Source: JAHELQ01 sp965603365 (GTDB lineage: Bacteria > Acidobacteriota > Aminicenantia > UBA2199). Taken from it: a stretch of DNA of 64,000 nt. The notes beneath the pieces were generated by a model. It was not told the DNA's origin. It was given only the letters and a program-made list of their open reading frames with translations, and did not search any database. Position 1 is the first letter of the stretch, and each line of letters begins with the position of its first letter. Both the position numbers and the translations under genes were made by a program. Of this stretch, positions 52,837-61,887 are shown one piece after another. Location: positions 62,001-126,000 of the forward strand of contig CBFDCR010000004.1 in NCBI GenBank assembly GCA_965603365.1, read 5' to 3'.

Positions 52837-53586
52837 TCATAACCTCGTTAATATTTCGGGTCCATTTTGAGTAATGACAATGGTATGCTCATAGTGTGAG
52901 GACCAACTCCCATCTGTCGTTACTACCGTCCAATTATCATTCAATGTCTTCACCTCATAGGTGCCATCGGTTATCATCGGTTCGATGGCCAGGGTCATGT
53001 TAACCTTCAATTTCGGTCCCTTTTTACCATTATCATAATTTAAAATCTGGGGATCTTCATGCAATTTTCTACCGATGCCATGACCAGTTAAATCCCGCAC
53101 GATCTCATAACCCAGAGGGCGGACAAAACGGTCGATGGCAATAGAAATATCGGTAACCCGGTTTCCCTTTCTTGCCTTTTCAACACCAATGTCAAGGGCC
53201 TTTTGGCAAGTATATAGCAACTGATGGGTATCTTCCGAAATCTGTCCCACCGGATAGGTATAGGCGCCGTCTCCCCAAAAACCCTTGTAGATGCAGCCCA
53301 CATCGATTCCGACAATGTCGCCCTCCTCCAGAATCCTATCCCTGGAGGGGATGCCGTGAACCACCTCATCATTGACCGAGGTACACAGCGTTGCCGGGTA
53401 GCCGTTGTAACCTTTAAAACCGGGTTTGGCGTCCATTTTTAGAATTTTTTCCTCGGCCCATTGATCCAGTTCATAAGTCGTCACCCCGGGCTTTACTCTT
53501 TCTCCGATTTCCTCCAAAACAACGGCAATAATCCGGTTGGCTTCCCGCATCAGCTTTAATTCCCTGTCGGTCTTCAAAGGTATCAA
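52837..53586 (-). CDS. map: Methionine aminopeptidase, type I
   Basis: 249 residues, without N-terminal zinc-finger extension. Metal ligands appear in GDIVGIDVGCIYKGFWGDGA (two Asp), GHGIGRKLHEDP (His) and the final HYEHTIVIT (Glu/His region). Removes N-terminal Met from nascent proteins. Overlaps the adk stop by 4 bases. Confidence 0.95.
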   Translation of the reverse strand: MIPLKTDRELKLMREANRIIAVVLEEIGERVKPGVTTYELDQWAEEKILKMDAKPGFKGYNGYPATLCTSVNDEVVHGIPSRDRILEEGDIVGIDVGCIYKGFWGDGAYTYPVGQISEDTHQLLYTCQKALDIGVEKARKGNRVTDISIAIDRFVRPLGYEIVRDLTGHGIGRKLHEDPQILNYDNGKKGPKLKVNMTLAIEPMITDGTYEVKTLNDNWTVVTTDGSWSSHYEHTIVITQNGPEILTRL

Positions 53587-54218
53587 TTTAACAATCCCTC
53601 AATCTTTGCGAACACATCCTCAACAGCCAGAGAGGCATCTACCTCATGCAAAACACCCTCTTGACGGTAAAATTCCAACACAGGCAAAGTCTGCTGTTGA
53701 TAGATCCTGATTCTTTCCTTGATGGATTCCTCGTTATCATCGGTTCTTCTTTGCAGTTCCCCTCCGCAAAGGTCACAAATATCGGGTTTTTGGGAGGGAT
53801 GGTTCATGGTATTAAAAATAGCGCCACACTGGCTGCAGGTCAGCCTCGACATGATGCGCCGTACCACCACGTCCTCGTTTTTTACTCTCAAGTAAATGGC
53901 AATTTCCCGGTCCGCCTCTATTCCCGACAGGGCTTTTGCCTGTTCAAATGTCCGGGGAAAACCATCCATGATATAACCGTTCTCGATATCCGGCTGATGT
54001 ACTCTATTATTTACCAGTTCGATCATGATCTCGTCGGGCACATATTGACCCGCATCGACCATGGACTTGACCTTTTCTCCAATGGAAGATCTCGTCTTGA
54101 TTTCGACCCGGATGAGGTCACCGGTGGAAATTTGTCGATAGCCGTACTTTTGCTCTAAAAGTTTGGCTTGAGTCCCTTTGCCACACCCCGGTGCACCAAA
54201 AAGGATCACTCTTAACAT
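53583..54218 (-). CDS. adk: Adenylate kinase (zinc-LID form)
   Basis: 211 residues. P-loop GAPGCGKGT near residue 7, GDLIR, DGFPRTFEQA, and a long LID with two Cys pairs (CSQC and CDLC), the zinc-binding form. Balances AMP, ADP and ATP. Two bases from secY; inside the spc operon as in many bacteria. Confidence 0.96.
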   Translation of the reverse strand: MLRVILFGAPGCGKGTQAKLLEQKYGYRQISTGDLIRVEIKTRSSIGEKVKSMVDAGQYVPDEIMIELVNNRVHQPDIENGYIMDGFPRTFEQAKALSGIEADREIAIYLRVKNEDVVVRRIMSRLTCSQCGAIFNTMNHPSQKPDICDLCGGELQRRTDDNEESIKERIRIYQQQTLPVLEFYRQEGVLHEVDASLAVEDVFAKIEGLLN

Positions 54219-54220
54219 CG

Positions 54221-55597
54221 TTATCTTCGCCCCCTTATCCGACCTTTTCGAGAAAAGGACTCGTAATTTCGCATGGTTAATTGGGCCTCAATTTGCTGCA
54301 CTGTGTCCATGGCCACACCCACGACGATCAAGATTGAAGTACCGCCAAAATAGAATTGGACCCCCAATCCCTCGTAAAACCATCTGGGCAAATTGGCCTC
54401 CAGGAAATCTCCGATAAAGGGAAGGGCACCCACTTTAAACCCGGTCATCAAAAACTCCGGGATTAAAGCGACTACCGCCAGATAGATCGCACCCACAAAA
54501 GTGAGTTTTGACAGTACATCGTCGATATAGGTCGAGGTGTTCTTCCCGGCCCGGATCCCCGGGATGAAGCCGCCGTGCTTTTGCAGGTTATCGGCCACAT
54601 CCTTTGGATTGAAGATGATGGACACATAAAAATAGGTAAAAAATATGATAGAACCTATATAGAGTAAGTTGTAAAGCGGCATGCCGAATCCCAGTTGAGT
54701 GGCCACCTTTCGGGCAATGGGATGATTGATAAAACCAGCGATGGTGGCGGGAAATGTAATTACGGAAGAGGCAAATATAATGGGAATAACGCCGCCGGTA
54801 TTGACTTTTAACGGTAAAAATGTACTCTGACCGCCGTACATTCGGCGTCCCTGGACCCTTTTGGCATAGGAGATGGGGATGCGGCGCTGGCCCATTTCGA
54901 CAAAAACGATAAAGCCGATGACCCCCACCATTAATGCCAAAAGAAAAATGATGGTGAGGGGCATATAGTCACCCGTTTTCAAACCCTCAAATAACCCGCC
55001 GGCACCGGGCACCATGCCGACGACGATACCGGCAAAGATGATCAATGAGATGCCATTGCCGATGCCCCGTTCGGAAATCTGCTCCCCCAGCCACATGATA
55101 AAAACCGTTCCGGTGGTCAGTGTCAATATGGTGAGGAAACGGAATCCCCAGCCCGGGCTCAACACCACCGGCAGACCACCGGGATTCATTTTTTCCAACC
55201 CCAGGGCAATACCAAAGGCCTGGACTATACAAATCCCCACCGTACCGTAACGGGTATACTGGGTGATCTTCCTTTTTCCCAGATCACCCTCCTTGGAAAT
55301 CCTCTCCAGGTAAGGCCAGACCACCTGTAACAACTGGAGGATAATGGAAGCGCTGATATAGGGCATAATCCCCAAAGCAAAAATCGTCATCCTGGACATA
55401 TTTCTGCCGGAAAACAAATCCAAAAAACCCAGGAAGGTACCCCGCGCCTGTTCAAAAAATTGTTCAAGGGCCTCAATATTGATACCGGGAATCACGATCT
55501 GAGAACCGATTCTATAGACTGCCAGCATTAAAAAGGTAAAGATCACCCTCTTCCGCAATTCAGGAATGATGAAAATATTTCTTAAAAAGGTAAACAA
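54221..55597 (-). CDS. secY: Protein translocase subunit SecY
   Basis: 458 residues, ten predicted membrane helices. FTFLMLAVYRIGSQIVIPGI, SERGIGNGISLIIFAGIVVG and MPLYNLLYIGSIIFFTYFYV are typical; the plug region follows the first helix. Forms the SecYEG channel in the inner membrane. Starts 13 bases after rplO. Confidence 0.97.
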   Translation of the reverse strand: MFTFLRNIFIIPELRKRVIFTFLMLAVYRIGSQIVIPGINIEALEQFFEQARGTFLGFLDLFSGRNMSRMTIFALGIMPYISASIILQLLQVVWPYLERISKEGDLGKRKITQYTRYGTVGICIVQAFGIALGLEKMNPGGLPVVLSPGWGFRFLTILTLTTGTVFIMWLGEQISERGIGNGISLIIFAGIVVGMVPGAGGLFEGLKTGDYMPLTIIFLLALMVGVIGFIVFVEMGQRRIPISYAKRVQGRRMYGGQSTFLPLKVNTGGVIPIIFASSVITFPATIAGFINHPIARKVATQLGFGMPLYNLLYIGSIIFFTYFYVSIIFNPKDVADNLQKHGGFIPGIRAGKNTSTYIDDVLSKLTFVGAIYLAVVALIPEFLMTGFKVGALPFIGDFLEANLPRWFYEGLGVQFYFGGTSILIVVGVAMDTVQQIEAQLTMRNYESFSRKGRIRGRR

Positions 55598-55610
55598 TTT
55601 CTTTCTCCTT

Positions 55611-56057
55611 CTATAATTCTAAAAAAATGGCTTTGCCTCCAACTTTCTCTATTTTTTCGAGTGCCGTCTTTGAAAATCTGTGGGCATGAATCTTAACTTT
55701 TCGTTTCAATTCACCGTCACCTAAAATTTTGATCTTAGCTCTTTTATTCCTAACCAACCTCTTTTCAAAAAAATCTTCCGGCTTAATTTCATCTAATCCA
55801 CTTCTTTCTATTGAGTCTAGATTTACAATATTATACTCTTTTCTAAATACATTTGTAAATCCCCGCTTGGGTACACGTCGCAGCAGAGGCATTTGACCGC
55901 CCTCAAATCCCCTCTTCCGAGAATACCCACTTCTGGATTTTTGTCCGTTCATACCCTTGCCGGCAGTCTTTCCGTATCCGGACCCGGTTCCCCTGCCAAC
56001 CCGCTTTCTCTTCTTCACCGCACCTTTGGCGGGCTTTAAGTTGGCCAGTGTGATCAT
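55611..56057 (-). CDS. rplO: 50S ribosomal protein L15
   Basis: 148 residues; KKRKRVGRGTGSGYGKTAGK then GMNGQKSRSG, and RGFEGGQMPLLRRVPKRGF. Overlaps the rpmD stop by 4 bases. Confidence 0.97.
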   Translation of the reverse strand: MITLANLKPAKGAVKKRKRVGRGTGSGYGKTAGKGMNGQKSRSGYSRKRGFEGGQMPLLRRVPKRGFTNVFRKEYNIVNLDSIERSGLDEIKPEDFFEKRLVRNKRAKIKILGDGELKRKVKIHAHRFSKTALEKIEKVGGKAIFLEL

Positions 56058-56296
56058 TTTTGCACCTCCCTGCTGGCGTTGACCCCGGCGTCAGTAACGT
56101 CGGTAACCTCTAACATGAAGTCGATTTTTTTAATCATTCCTAAAATTTCCGGCCGCTTTTCCCGGATAACCTCAGAGTCAACTTTCCCCAGCCCCAGGCC
56201 CCGGACGATGGCCCTCTGCTTCTGGGTTCTGCCGATCAAACTTTTCCTTAATTTTATTTTAATCAGGGGGAATTTCGCCTTCTTCTTTACTGCCAT
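56054..56296 (-). CDS. rpmD: 50S ribosomal protein L30
   Basis: 80 residues; IKIKLRKSLIGRTQKQRAIV and GLGLGKVDSEVIREKRPEIL. About 15 residues longer at the C-terminus than the 60-residue norm. Overlaps the rpsE end by 10 bases. Confidence 0.93.
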   Translation of the reverse strand: MAVKKKAKFPLIKIKLRKSLIGRTQKQRAIVRGLGLGKVDSEVIREKRPEILGMIKKIDFMLEVTDVTDAGVNASREVQK

Positions 56297-56787
56297 AATT
56301 CCTCCTCGCTAATGTCTCTTCTACCCTGGACTTCTTCGGGATTATTCAATTGCCTCAAGCCATTCATCGTTGCATGAGCGACCGTCAATGTGTTTTTGCT
56401 TCTGAGACTCTTGGTAAGAATATTCTTAATCCCTGCCAGTTCCATAATCACCCGCACCGCACCGCCGGCGATCACGCCTGTACCGGGAGAAGCAGGTCTG
56501 AGAACTACCCGGGCCGCCCCGAATTTCCCGATCTTATAATAGGGTATGGTATCTTTGATAATGGGGATGGCAATCAGATTCTTCTTGGCATGGGCAACGG
56601 CCTTCTTGATGGCTAAAGGAACTTCTCTGGCTTTTCCTTTACCCAGGCCCACTCTTCCTTTTTTGTCACCCACCACTACAGCCGCCGAAAATCTAAGATT
56701 TTTCCCACCTTTCACCACTTTGGTGACCCTTCGAATCGAAATGACTTCCTCTTCAAACAATATTTCAGTCGTTTCTATGTGCTGCAC
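56287..56787 (-). CDS. rpsE: 30S ribosomal protein S5
   Basis: 166 residues from a GTG start (reads MQHIETTEILFEEE), chosen because AAGGAG sits 8 bases before it and a longer frame would overlap rplR. VTKVVKGGKNLRFSAAVVVG and GKGKAREVPLAIKKAVAHAK are the S5 motifs. Helps decoding accuracy. Confidence 0.95.
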   Translation of the reverse strand: MQHIETTEILFEEEVISIRRVTKVVKGGKNLRFSAAVVVGDKKGRVGLGKGKAREVPLAIKKAVAHAKKNLIAIPIIKDTIPYYKIGKFGAARVVLRPASPGTGVIAGGAVRVIMELAGIKNILTKSLRSKNTLTVAHATMNGLRQLNNPEEVQGRRDISEEELWQ

Positions 56788-56806
56788 CTTATAGCTCCTT
56801 AAATTC

Positions 56807-57181
56807 CTAAAAAATAATGCCGCTTTCCCGGACCGAGTCGGCAAATACTTTAACCCTACCGGAATAGGCGTAAGCATTGCGGTCGAAAACCACCGATTTA
56901 ACTTTTTTTTCTTTCAGCTTATCGGCAATCAATTTCCCCAACAATTTTGCCGCCTCTTTATCCTTAGTACTTTTTAACTGCGACTTCACATCTTTTTTTA
57001 GGGTTGTGGCGCAGGCCACCACTTTGCCGTCCAAATCATCGTAAACCTGCGCATATAAATACTTGTTACTTCGCACAATAATCAAGCGGGGACACTCCGG
57101 TGTTCCGTTAAGCTTTTTGCGGATCGCCTTCCGCAGCCTCTGTTTTCGTCTCTTTTTTAATTCATGCTTGGGTGTAATCAT
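56807..57181 (-). CDS. rplR: 50S ribosomal protein L18
   Basis: 124 residues; RLIIVRSNKYLYAQVYDDLD and VKSVVFDRNAYAYSGRVKVF. Binds 5S rRNA with L5. The tail GIIF matches the usual ending. One base from rplF. Confidence 0.97.
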   Translation of the reverse strand: MITPKHELKKRRKQRLRKAIRKKLNGTPECPRLIIVRSNKYLYAQVYDDLDGKVVACATTLKKDVKSQLKSTKDKEAAKLLGKLIADKLKEKKVKSVVFDRNAYAYSGRVKVFADSVRESGIIF

Positions 57182-57182
57182 C

Positions 57183-57716
57183 TTATACTCCTGCTGTTTT
57201 TCTCACTTTCTGTCTCAGATACTGACCTTCAATACGAATACCCTTAAGCTTATAGGGCTCCACCGGCCGTATTCTTTGAATATTGGCACAGGTTTGGCCC
57301 AGCAGATGCTTATCATGGGAACTAAGAATAAAAGTGACTGGGTTTTCCTGCTGTACAGTGACCCCTTTGGGCAATTCAAAATCCACCGGATGAGAGAGGC
57401 CAACTTGAAAATTAATCACATCTCCCTTTACGGCGCAGCGCCAGCCCTTGCCCACGATCTCCATTTTTTTGGAGAATCCCTGGGTAACCCCCATGACTGC
57501 ATTGCGAATCAGACTCCAGACCAGCCCCTGAAAGGCGCCTTTTGAATCATCAACCTTGTTGACAAAGATTTGATTGTCCTCTATCTTGACCGAAACGCCG
57601 TCTTCAATTTTAATATCCAGTTCACCTTTGGGGCCCTTCACATGAAACATATTATCCTTTATCTCAACTTTAACCGAACTGTCAAACTTAATAGGTTTCG
57701 TTGCCAATCTTGACAT
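57183..57716 (-). CDS. rplF: 50S ribosomal protein L6
   Basis: 177 residues from the ATG at 57716, which follows AGGAGG; an upstream in-frame ATG at 57767 would overlap rpsH. DVTKGFSKKMEI-like GVTQGFSKKMEIVGKGWRCA and RPVEPYKLKGIR are L6 motifs. Confidence 0.97.
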   Translation of the reverse strand: MSRLATKPIKFDSSVKVEIKDNMFHVKGPKGELDIKIEDGVSVKIEDNQIFVNKVDDSKGAFQGLVWSLIRNAVMGVTQGFSKKMEIVGKGWRCAVKGDVINFQVGLSHPVDFELPKGVTVQQENPVTFILSSHDKHLLGQTCANIQRIRPVEPYKLKGIRIEGQYLRQKVRKTAGV

Positions 57717-57738
57717 TGTATCCTCCTGCCACTCCCGA

Positions 57739-58134
57739 CTACCAGATATGAAGTAAAACCTCACCACCCACGCGGTTCTTCAGGCAATCTTTACCCGACA
57801 TAATGCCTCTTGAGGTAGACAACACAGAGACACCAAGGCCCCCTAAAACTTTGGGGATATGATCGACATCGGCATAAAAACGGCGACCGGGTCTGGATAT
57901 TCGCTTGAGACCTTCGATGGTACTAAGCTTATCCTTATATTTTAATTCAACCATGAGCTGCGGTGGAAATTCACTGCTGTTGACTTTAAAATTAGAAATG
58001 TACCCTTCTTGCTTGAAAATCTTGGCAATCTCAAGCTTCACCTTCGAAAGAGGAATGGCGACCTCTTTTTTCTCGACCAGAATCGCATTCCTGACTCGTG
58101 TTAACATATCGGCAATGGGATCTGTAAGATTCAT
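57739..58134 (-). CDS. rpsH: 30S ribosomal protein S8
   Basis: 131 residues; MNLTDPIADMLTRVRNAILV and STSRGIMSGKDCLKNRVGGE then VLLHIW. Binds the 16S central domain; in E. coli it represses spc operon translation. Confidence 0.97.
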   Translation of the reverse strand: MNLTDPIADMLTRVRNAILVEKKEVAIPLSKVKLEIAKIFKQEGYISNFKVNSSEFPPQLMVELKYKDKLSTIEGLKRISRPGRRFYADVDHIPKVLGGLGVSVLSTSRGIMSGKDCLKNRVGGEVLLHIW

Positions 58135-58166
58135 ATTGTCTCCTTAAACCTTCAATTCTTTACCTT

Positions 58167-58352
58167 TTACCACGATGCTTTTGTGACGCCCGGAACTTCT
58201 CCTCTCAATGAAAATTCCCGAAAGCACAATCGACACAACTCAAACTTTCTGAAAACAGCCCGGGGTCTTCCGCAAATCCGACATCGGGTTTGTTCCCTAA
58301 CCCTGAATTTTCGGGGTCTCCGGGAACGAGCAATAACCGATTTTTTTGCCAC
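58167..58352 (-). CDS. rpsN: 30S ribosomal protein S14, zinc-binding type
   Basis: 61 residues; CRICGRPRAVFRKFELCRLC carries the two CxxC pairs of the short zinc form; ends VPGVTKASW as usual. 25 bases after rplE. Confidence 0.96.
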   Translation of the reverse strand: MAKKSVIARSRRPRKFRVREQTRCRICGRPRAVFRKFELCRLCFREFSLRGEVPGVTKASW

Positions 58353-58377
58353 CTTAAGCCTCCTACACGTTTACATT

Positions 58378-58914
58378 TTACACTATAGGCATGCCTAAAT
58401 GCTTCAACAACGCCTTGCCTTCGGCATTCGTCTTAGCCGAAGTTACCATGGTGATAGACATACCCTTTAATTTCTCGACTTTGCTGTAATTGATCTCTGG
58501 AAAAACCAATTGATCCTTTATGGCCAGGGTATAATTACCACTGCTATCAAAGGATCTTGGGGATAGGCCGCGAAAATCCTTTATTCGGGGAATAACGACC
58601 GAGACCAAACGATCAAAAAACTCATACATCCGTTTCCCCCGCAGGGTTACGGTTGCCGCCACCGGCATACCGGCTCTGAGCCTGAAAGAGGCAATCGACT
58701 TCTTTGCCCTGCGGATGGCTGGTTTTTGGCCAGTAATTGTGGCCAGTTCTTCCATAACCTTGTCCAAAATCTTGATATTCTGTGTGGCCTCTCCCACCCC
58801 AGAATTGATCACGATTTTTTCGAGCCGGGGAACTTGCATAATATTTTTAAAATTCAACTCCTTCTGCAACTCTAATCGAACTTCATTTTTATATTTCTCA
58901 TAAATTTTACTCAT
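58378..58914 (-). CDS. rplE: 50S ribosomal protein L5
   Basis: 178 residues; NIMQVPRLEKIVINSGVGEA and KSIASFRLRAGMPVAATVTL. Binds 5S rRNA and contacts the P-site tRNA. 17 bases after rplX. Confidence 0.97.
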   Translation of the reverse strand: MSKIYEKYKNEVRLELQKELNFKNIMQVPRLEKIVINSGVGEATQNIKILDKVMEELATITGQKPAIRRAKKSIASFRLRAGMPVAATVTLRGKRMYEFFDRLVSVVIPRIKDFRGLSPRSFDSSGNYTLAIKDQLVFPEINYSKVEKLKGMSITMVTSAKTNAEGKALLKHLGMPIV

Positions 58915-58931
58915 TTCCCTCTCCTATTCTC

Positions 58932-59261
58932 CTATTCGAGAGCCATCCCGCACTTTTTACAAATCCTCTGCTTCTGCTCGTTGATAAACTTATAGCCAAC
59001 GCGTACTCCTTGTTCACATTCTTTACAATAATACATGACACTGGCCAGAGGAAGGGAACCTTCTCTTTCAACGATCCCGCCCTGTATATTTTTCTGGGGG
59101 TTGGGCCGCACATACTCTTTAACAATATGAACTTTTTCTACAACTACCCTGTTTTTTTCGGCCAAAATTCGGAGAATCTTGCCGACCTTACCCCTCTCTT
59201 TCCTTTTGCCTCTAACCACAATTACAGGATCGTTTTTCTTTAATTTCAACTTTGTTAGCAT
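58932..59261 (-). CDS. rplX: 50S ribosomal protein L24
   Basis: 109 residues; KLKKNDPVIVVRGKRKERGK (KOW motif) and VHIVKEYVRPNPQKNIQGGI. The C-terminal Cys pairs (YYCKECEQ and RICKKCGM) suggest a small zinc site. Starts on the base after the rplN stop. Confidence 0.96.
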   Translation of the reverse strand: MLTKLKLKKNDPVIVVRGKRKERGKVGKILRILAEKNRVVVEKVHIVKEYVRPNPQKNIQGGIVEREGSLPLASVMYYCKECEQGVRVGYKFINEQKQRICKKCGMALE

Positions 59262-59630
59262 TTAAATCACCTCTGGAGCCAACGATACAATTTTCATAAA
59301 TTTCTTCTCCCGGAGTTCTCGGGCCACAGGGCCGAAAACGCGGGTGCCGATGGGTTCTCCCTGCCTATCAATCACCACTGCCGCATTATCGGAAAAACGA
59401 ATATAGGAGCCATCGTTTCGTCGGACCTCCTTTCTGGTCCTGACAATCACCGCCCTGACCACATCACCCTTTTTTATTTTCGAATTCGGTTCCGCTACCT
59501 TAACACTGCCCACGAAAACGTCACCCACATGAGCGACCTTGCCAATTCCACCGCCCAAGGCACGAATGAACATCAATTCTTTGGCACCCGAATTATCTGC
59601 TACCTTTAAACGGGATTGCATTTGTATCAT
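59262..59630 (-). CDS. rplN: 50S ribosomal protein L14
   Basis: 122 residues; MIQMQSRLKVADNSGAKELM and PIGTRVFGPVARELREKKFM. ATGA overlap with rpsQ. Confidence 0.97.
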   Translation of the reverse strand: MIQMQSRLKVADNSGAKELMFIRALGGGIGKVAHVGDVFVGSVKVAEPNSKIKKGDVVRAVIVRTRKEVRRNDGSYIRFSDNAAVVIDRQGEPIGTRVFGPVARELREKKFMKIVSLAPEVI

Positions 59631-59944
59631 TTAGCCACCTCATTAAGCTCAGATAACATATCCTTCTGCGGGGCAACAGAAACAATATCTACTACCAGCC
59701 ATCGTTTCCGTTTACTGATGGGTCGGACCAGCTTCAATTTTACCTGATCACCGACTTTGCATTTATTCTTTTCGTCATGGGCTAAGTACTTCTTTTTACG
59801 TCGCACGATCTTTTTATAAACCCGGTGTTTGAAAATCCGCTCAACACTTACCGTCACAGTCTTATCGGCCTTTACGGAAACCACAACACCATTCATCGTA
59901 ATAGTGCGCTTTTTGACACTTTTTTCTTTCATCGTCTCAACCAT
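59627..59944 (-). CDS. rpsQ: 30S ribosomal protein S17
   Basis: 105 residues; MNGVVVSVKADKTVTVSVER and KVGDQVKLKLVRPISKRKRW. About 20 extra C-terminal residues (VAPQKDMLSELNEVAK). The ATG at 59944 overlaps rpmC by 8 bases; a second Met four codons later is possible. Confidence 0.96.
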   Translation of the reverse strand: MVETMKEKSVKKRTITMNGVVVSVKADKTVTVSVERIFKHRVYKKIVRRKKKYLAHDEKNKCKVGDQVKLKLVRPISKRKRWLVVDIVSVAPQKDMLSELNEVAK

Positions 59945-60134
59945 TTTTAGACCTCATCTCGCTCAATATCGTTAATATCTTGGCGATATCCTTCCGGGTA
60001 TTCTTGATTTTAAAAGGATTATCAGCCTGCCCCAGTGACTTCTGTATCTTCTGCTTGAAGAGTTTATCCTTCAATTCAGCCAACTTATTCTCCATTTCAT
60101 CGACTGTCATAGATCGAATCTCTTTGGCTTTCAT
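59937..60134 (-). CDS. rpmC: 50S ribosomal protein L29
   Basis: 65 residues; MKAKEIRSMTVDEMENKLAE and TRKDIAKILTILSEMRSKNG, the two-helix L29 at the tunnel exit. Confidence 0.96.
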   Translation of the reverse strand: MKAKEIRSMTVDEMENKLAELKDKLFKQKIQKSLGQADNPFKIKNTRKDIAKILTILSEMRSKNG

Positions 60135-60145
60135 TTGGGCTGCTC

Positions 60146-60556
60146 CTAATGTTTTCTCGTTATAAATCTTGTTTTTATGGGGAACTTGGCCTGGGCCAAC
60201 CGCATGGCTCTTTTAGCCACTTCTTCACTCACCCCTTCTAATTCGTAGATAATTCGGCCCCTCTTAACCACATCTACCCAAAATTCCGGATCGCCTTTTC
60301 CCTTTCCCATCCTGACTTCAATGGGCTTAGCCGTCACCGGTTTGTAGGGGAAAAGTCGGATCCACAGCTTCCCACCCCTCTTAATATACCTGTTGATAGC
60401 CACCCTGCCAGCCTCGATTTGTCGGGCGGTGATCCAGGCATTCTCAAGGACCTGGAGACCATAATCACCGAACTCCAGGGTATTGCCTTTGGTGGCGACG
60501 CCTCTGCGCTTGCCTCTAAAAACCTTTCTATGTTTTACTTTTGCTGGCATTAACAT
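60146..60556 (-). CDS. rplP: 50S ribosomal protein L16
   Basis: 136 residues; PAKVKHRKVFRGKRRGVATK and GRVAINRYIKRGGKLWIRLF. GGAG precedes the ATG at 60556; a second Met two codons in (60550) is the start used in most relatives. Two bases after rpsC. Confidence 0.97.
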   Translation of the reverse strand: MLMPAKVKHRKVFRGKRRGVATKGNTLEFGDYGLQVLENAWITARQIEAGRVAINRYIKRGGKLWIRLFPYKPVTAKPIEVRMGKGKGDPEFWVDVVKRGRIIYELEGVSEEVAKRAMRLAQAKFPIKTRFITRKH

Positions 60557-60558
60557 TT

Positions 60559-61242
60559 TTAATCTCCTTTTTCCTCGATCTCGATCTCCGGTCTCTTAAA
60601 CCTCTCTTTCTCTTTATCAGATGTATATACCCAGACTTTTATGCCAATCTGACCATAATCGGTAAAGGCTTCAATAAAACCATAATCGATGTCTGCCTTT
60701 AACGTCTGCAGGGGGATTTTCCCCACCAGATACCATTCGGATCGGGCAATTTCAGCCCCCCCCAACCTACCGGACACCTTAATTTTTATACCGGTGGCCC
60801 CGGCCCGCAAAGAAGAATCCACTGCCTTTCGCATAGCCCGGCGAAACGAAATGCGTCTCTCGATTTGATAGGCCACTCCCTCGGCAATCAATTGGGCCAC
60901 CAGTTCGGGATATTTTATCTCGATCACATCGACCAGAATCTTGTCCATAGTCATTCCAGTCAATTCTTTAATATAGACCTTCATTTGCTGAATACCGGCC
61001 CCCCCCTTGCCGATGATAATACCAGGACGGGCCGTATTTATTTGTACTCGTATGGTATCGGAAATCCGTTTCACTTCAATGACGGCAATGCCGGCATGTT
61101 TGTACTTCTTTTTAATTAACTTCCTGATCTTAATATCCGAGTGAAACAGATCAATATAGTTTCGACCTTTACTGTACCATAAGGATAACCAGCCTTTGTT
61201 AAATCCCAATCTAAAACCATATGGATGCGTTTTTTGCCCCAT
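60559..61242 (-). CDS. rpsC: 30S ribosomal protein S3
   Basis: 227 residues; MGQKTHPYGFRLGFNKGWLS, the KH-domain GxxG motif IIGKGGAGIQ, and GATGIKIKVSGRLGGAEIAR. Lines the mRNA entry channel. TAATG-type one-base overlap with rplV. Confidence 0.97.
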   Translation of the reverse strand: MGQKTHPYGFRLGFNKGWLSLWYSKGRNYIDLFHSDIKIRKLIKKKYKHAGIAVIEVKRISDTIRVQINTARPGIIIGKGGAGIQQMKVYIKELTGMTMDKILVDVIEIKYPELVAQLIAEGVAYQIERRISFRRAMRKAVDSSLRAGATGIKIKVSGRLGGAEIARSEWYLVGKIPLQTLKADIDYGFIEAFTDYGQIGIKVWVYTSDKEKERFKRPEIEIEEKGD

Positions 61243-61595
61243 TATTTCTCCTCTCTTTCGTCTAAATATATCGTCACATGTGCATATCTTTTTAATATTT
61301 TGACCCCTCGCCCACGGGGAGCGGCTCTGAATCTCTTCAGATAAGGTGCTTTGTCGGCAAAAATCCTTGAAATAAATAGATTATCCACATCAACATTGGG
61401 ATATTTGACCTGAGCATTGGCGATTGCCGAGTTCAGCACTTTAGCAATCATCCCGGCAGCCTTTTTCTTTCTCGAAAATCTTAAAATTGTAAGTGCCTCA
61501 CCGGCATCTTTCCCTCGAATGAGATCCGCCATTAATCGAATTTTTCTCGGCGATATCTTCAAATACTTACCTTTGGCTACGGCAACTTGACCCAT
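61242..61595 (-). CDS. rplV: 50S ribosomal protein L22
   Basis: 117 residues; AKGKYLKISPRKIRLMADLI and the tunnel loop FRAAPRGRGVKILKRYAHVT. 9 bases after rpsS. Confidence 0.97.
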   Translation of the reverse strand: MGQVAVAKGKYLKISPRKIRLMADLIRGKDAGEALTILRFSRKKKAAGMIAKVLNSAIANAQVKYPNVDVDNLFISRIFADKAPYLKRFRAAPRGRGVKILKRYAHVTIYLDEREEK

Positions 61596-61604
61596 CAGAA
61601 CCTC

Positions 61605-61883
61605 CTATCTTTTGGCTTTGCTGTCTTTCGAGGTATGACCTTTATAATTTCTCGTCTCGGCAAACTCGCCCAATTTATATCCCACCATATTTTCTGTGAT
61701 AAATACCGGAATAAACTTCTTACCGTTGTGCACGGCCATGGTGAGTCCTACCATTTCAGGTACCACAGTCGATCTTCTGGACCAGGTCTTGATGACTTCT
61801 TTTTTTTGCGACCTTTTGGTAGCCAGAACTTTTTCCATTAATTTTTCATCGATATACACACCTTTTTTTAATGAGCGTCCCAT
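61605..61883 (-). CDS. rpsS: 30S ribosomal protein S19
   Basis: 92 residues; MGRSLKKGVYIDEKLMEKVL and VGYKLGEFAETRNYKGHTSK. Confidence 0.97.
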   Translation of the reverse strand: MGRSLKKGVYIDEKLMEKVLATKRSQKKEVIKTWSRRSTVVPEMVGLTMAVHNGKKFIPVFITENMVGYKLGEFAETRNYKGHTSKDSKAKR

Positions 61884-61887
61884 TCGT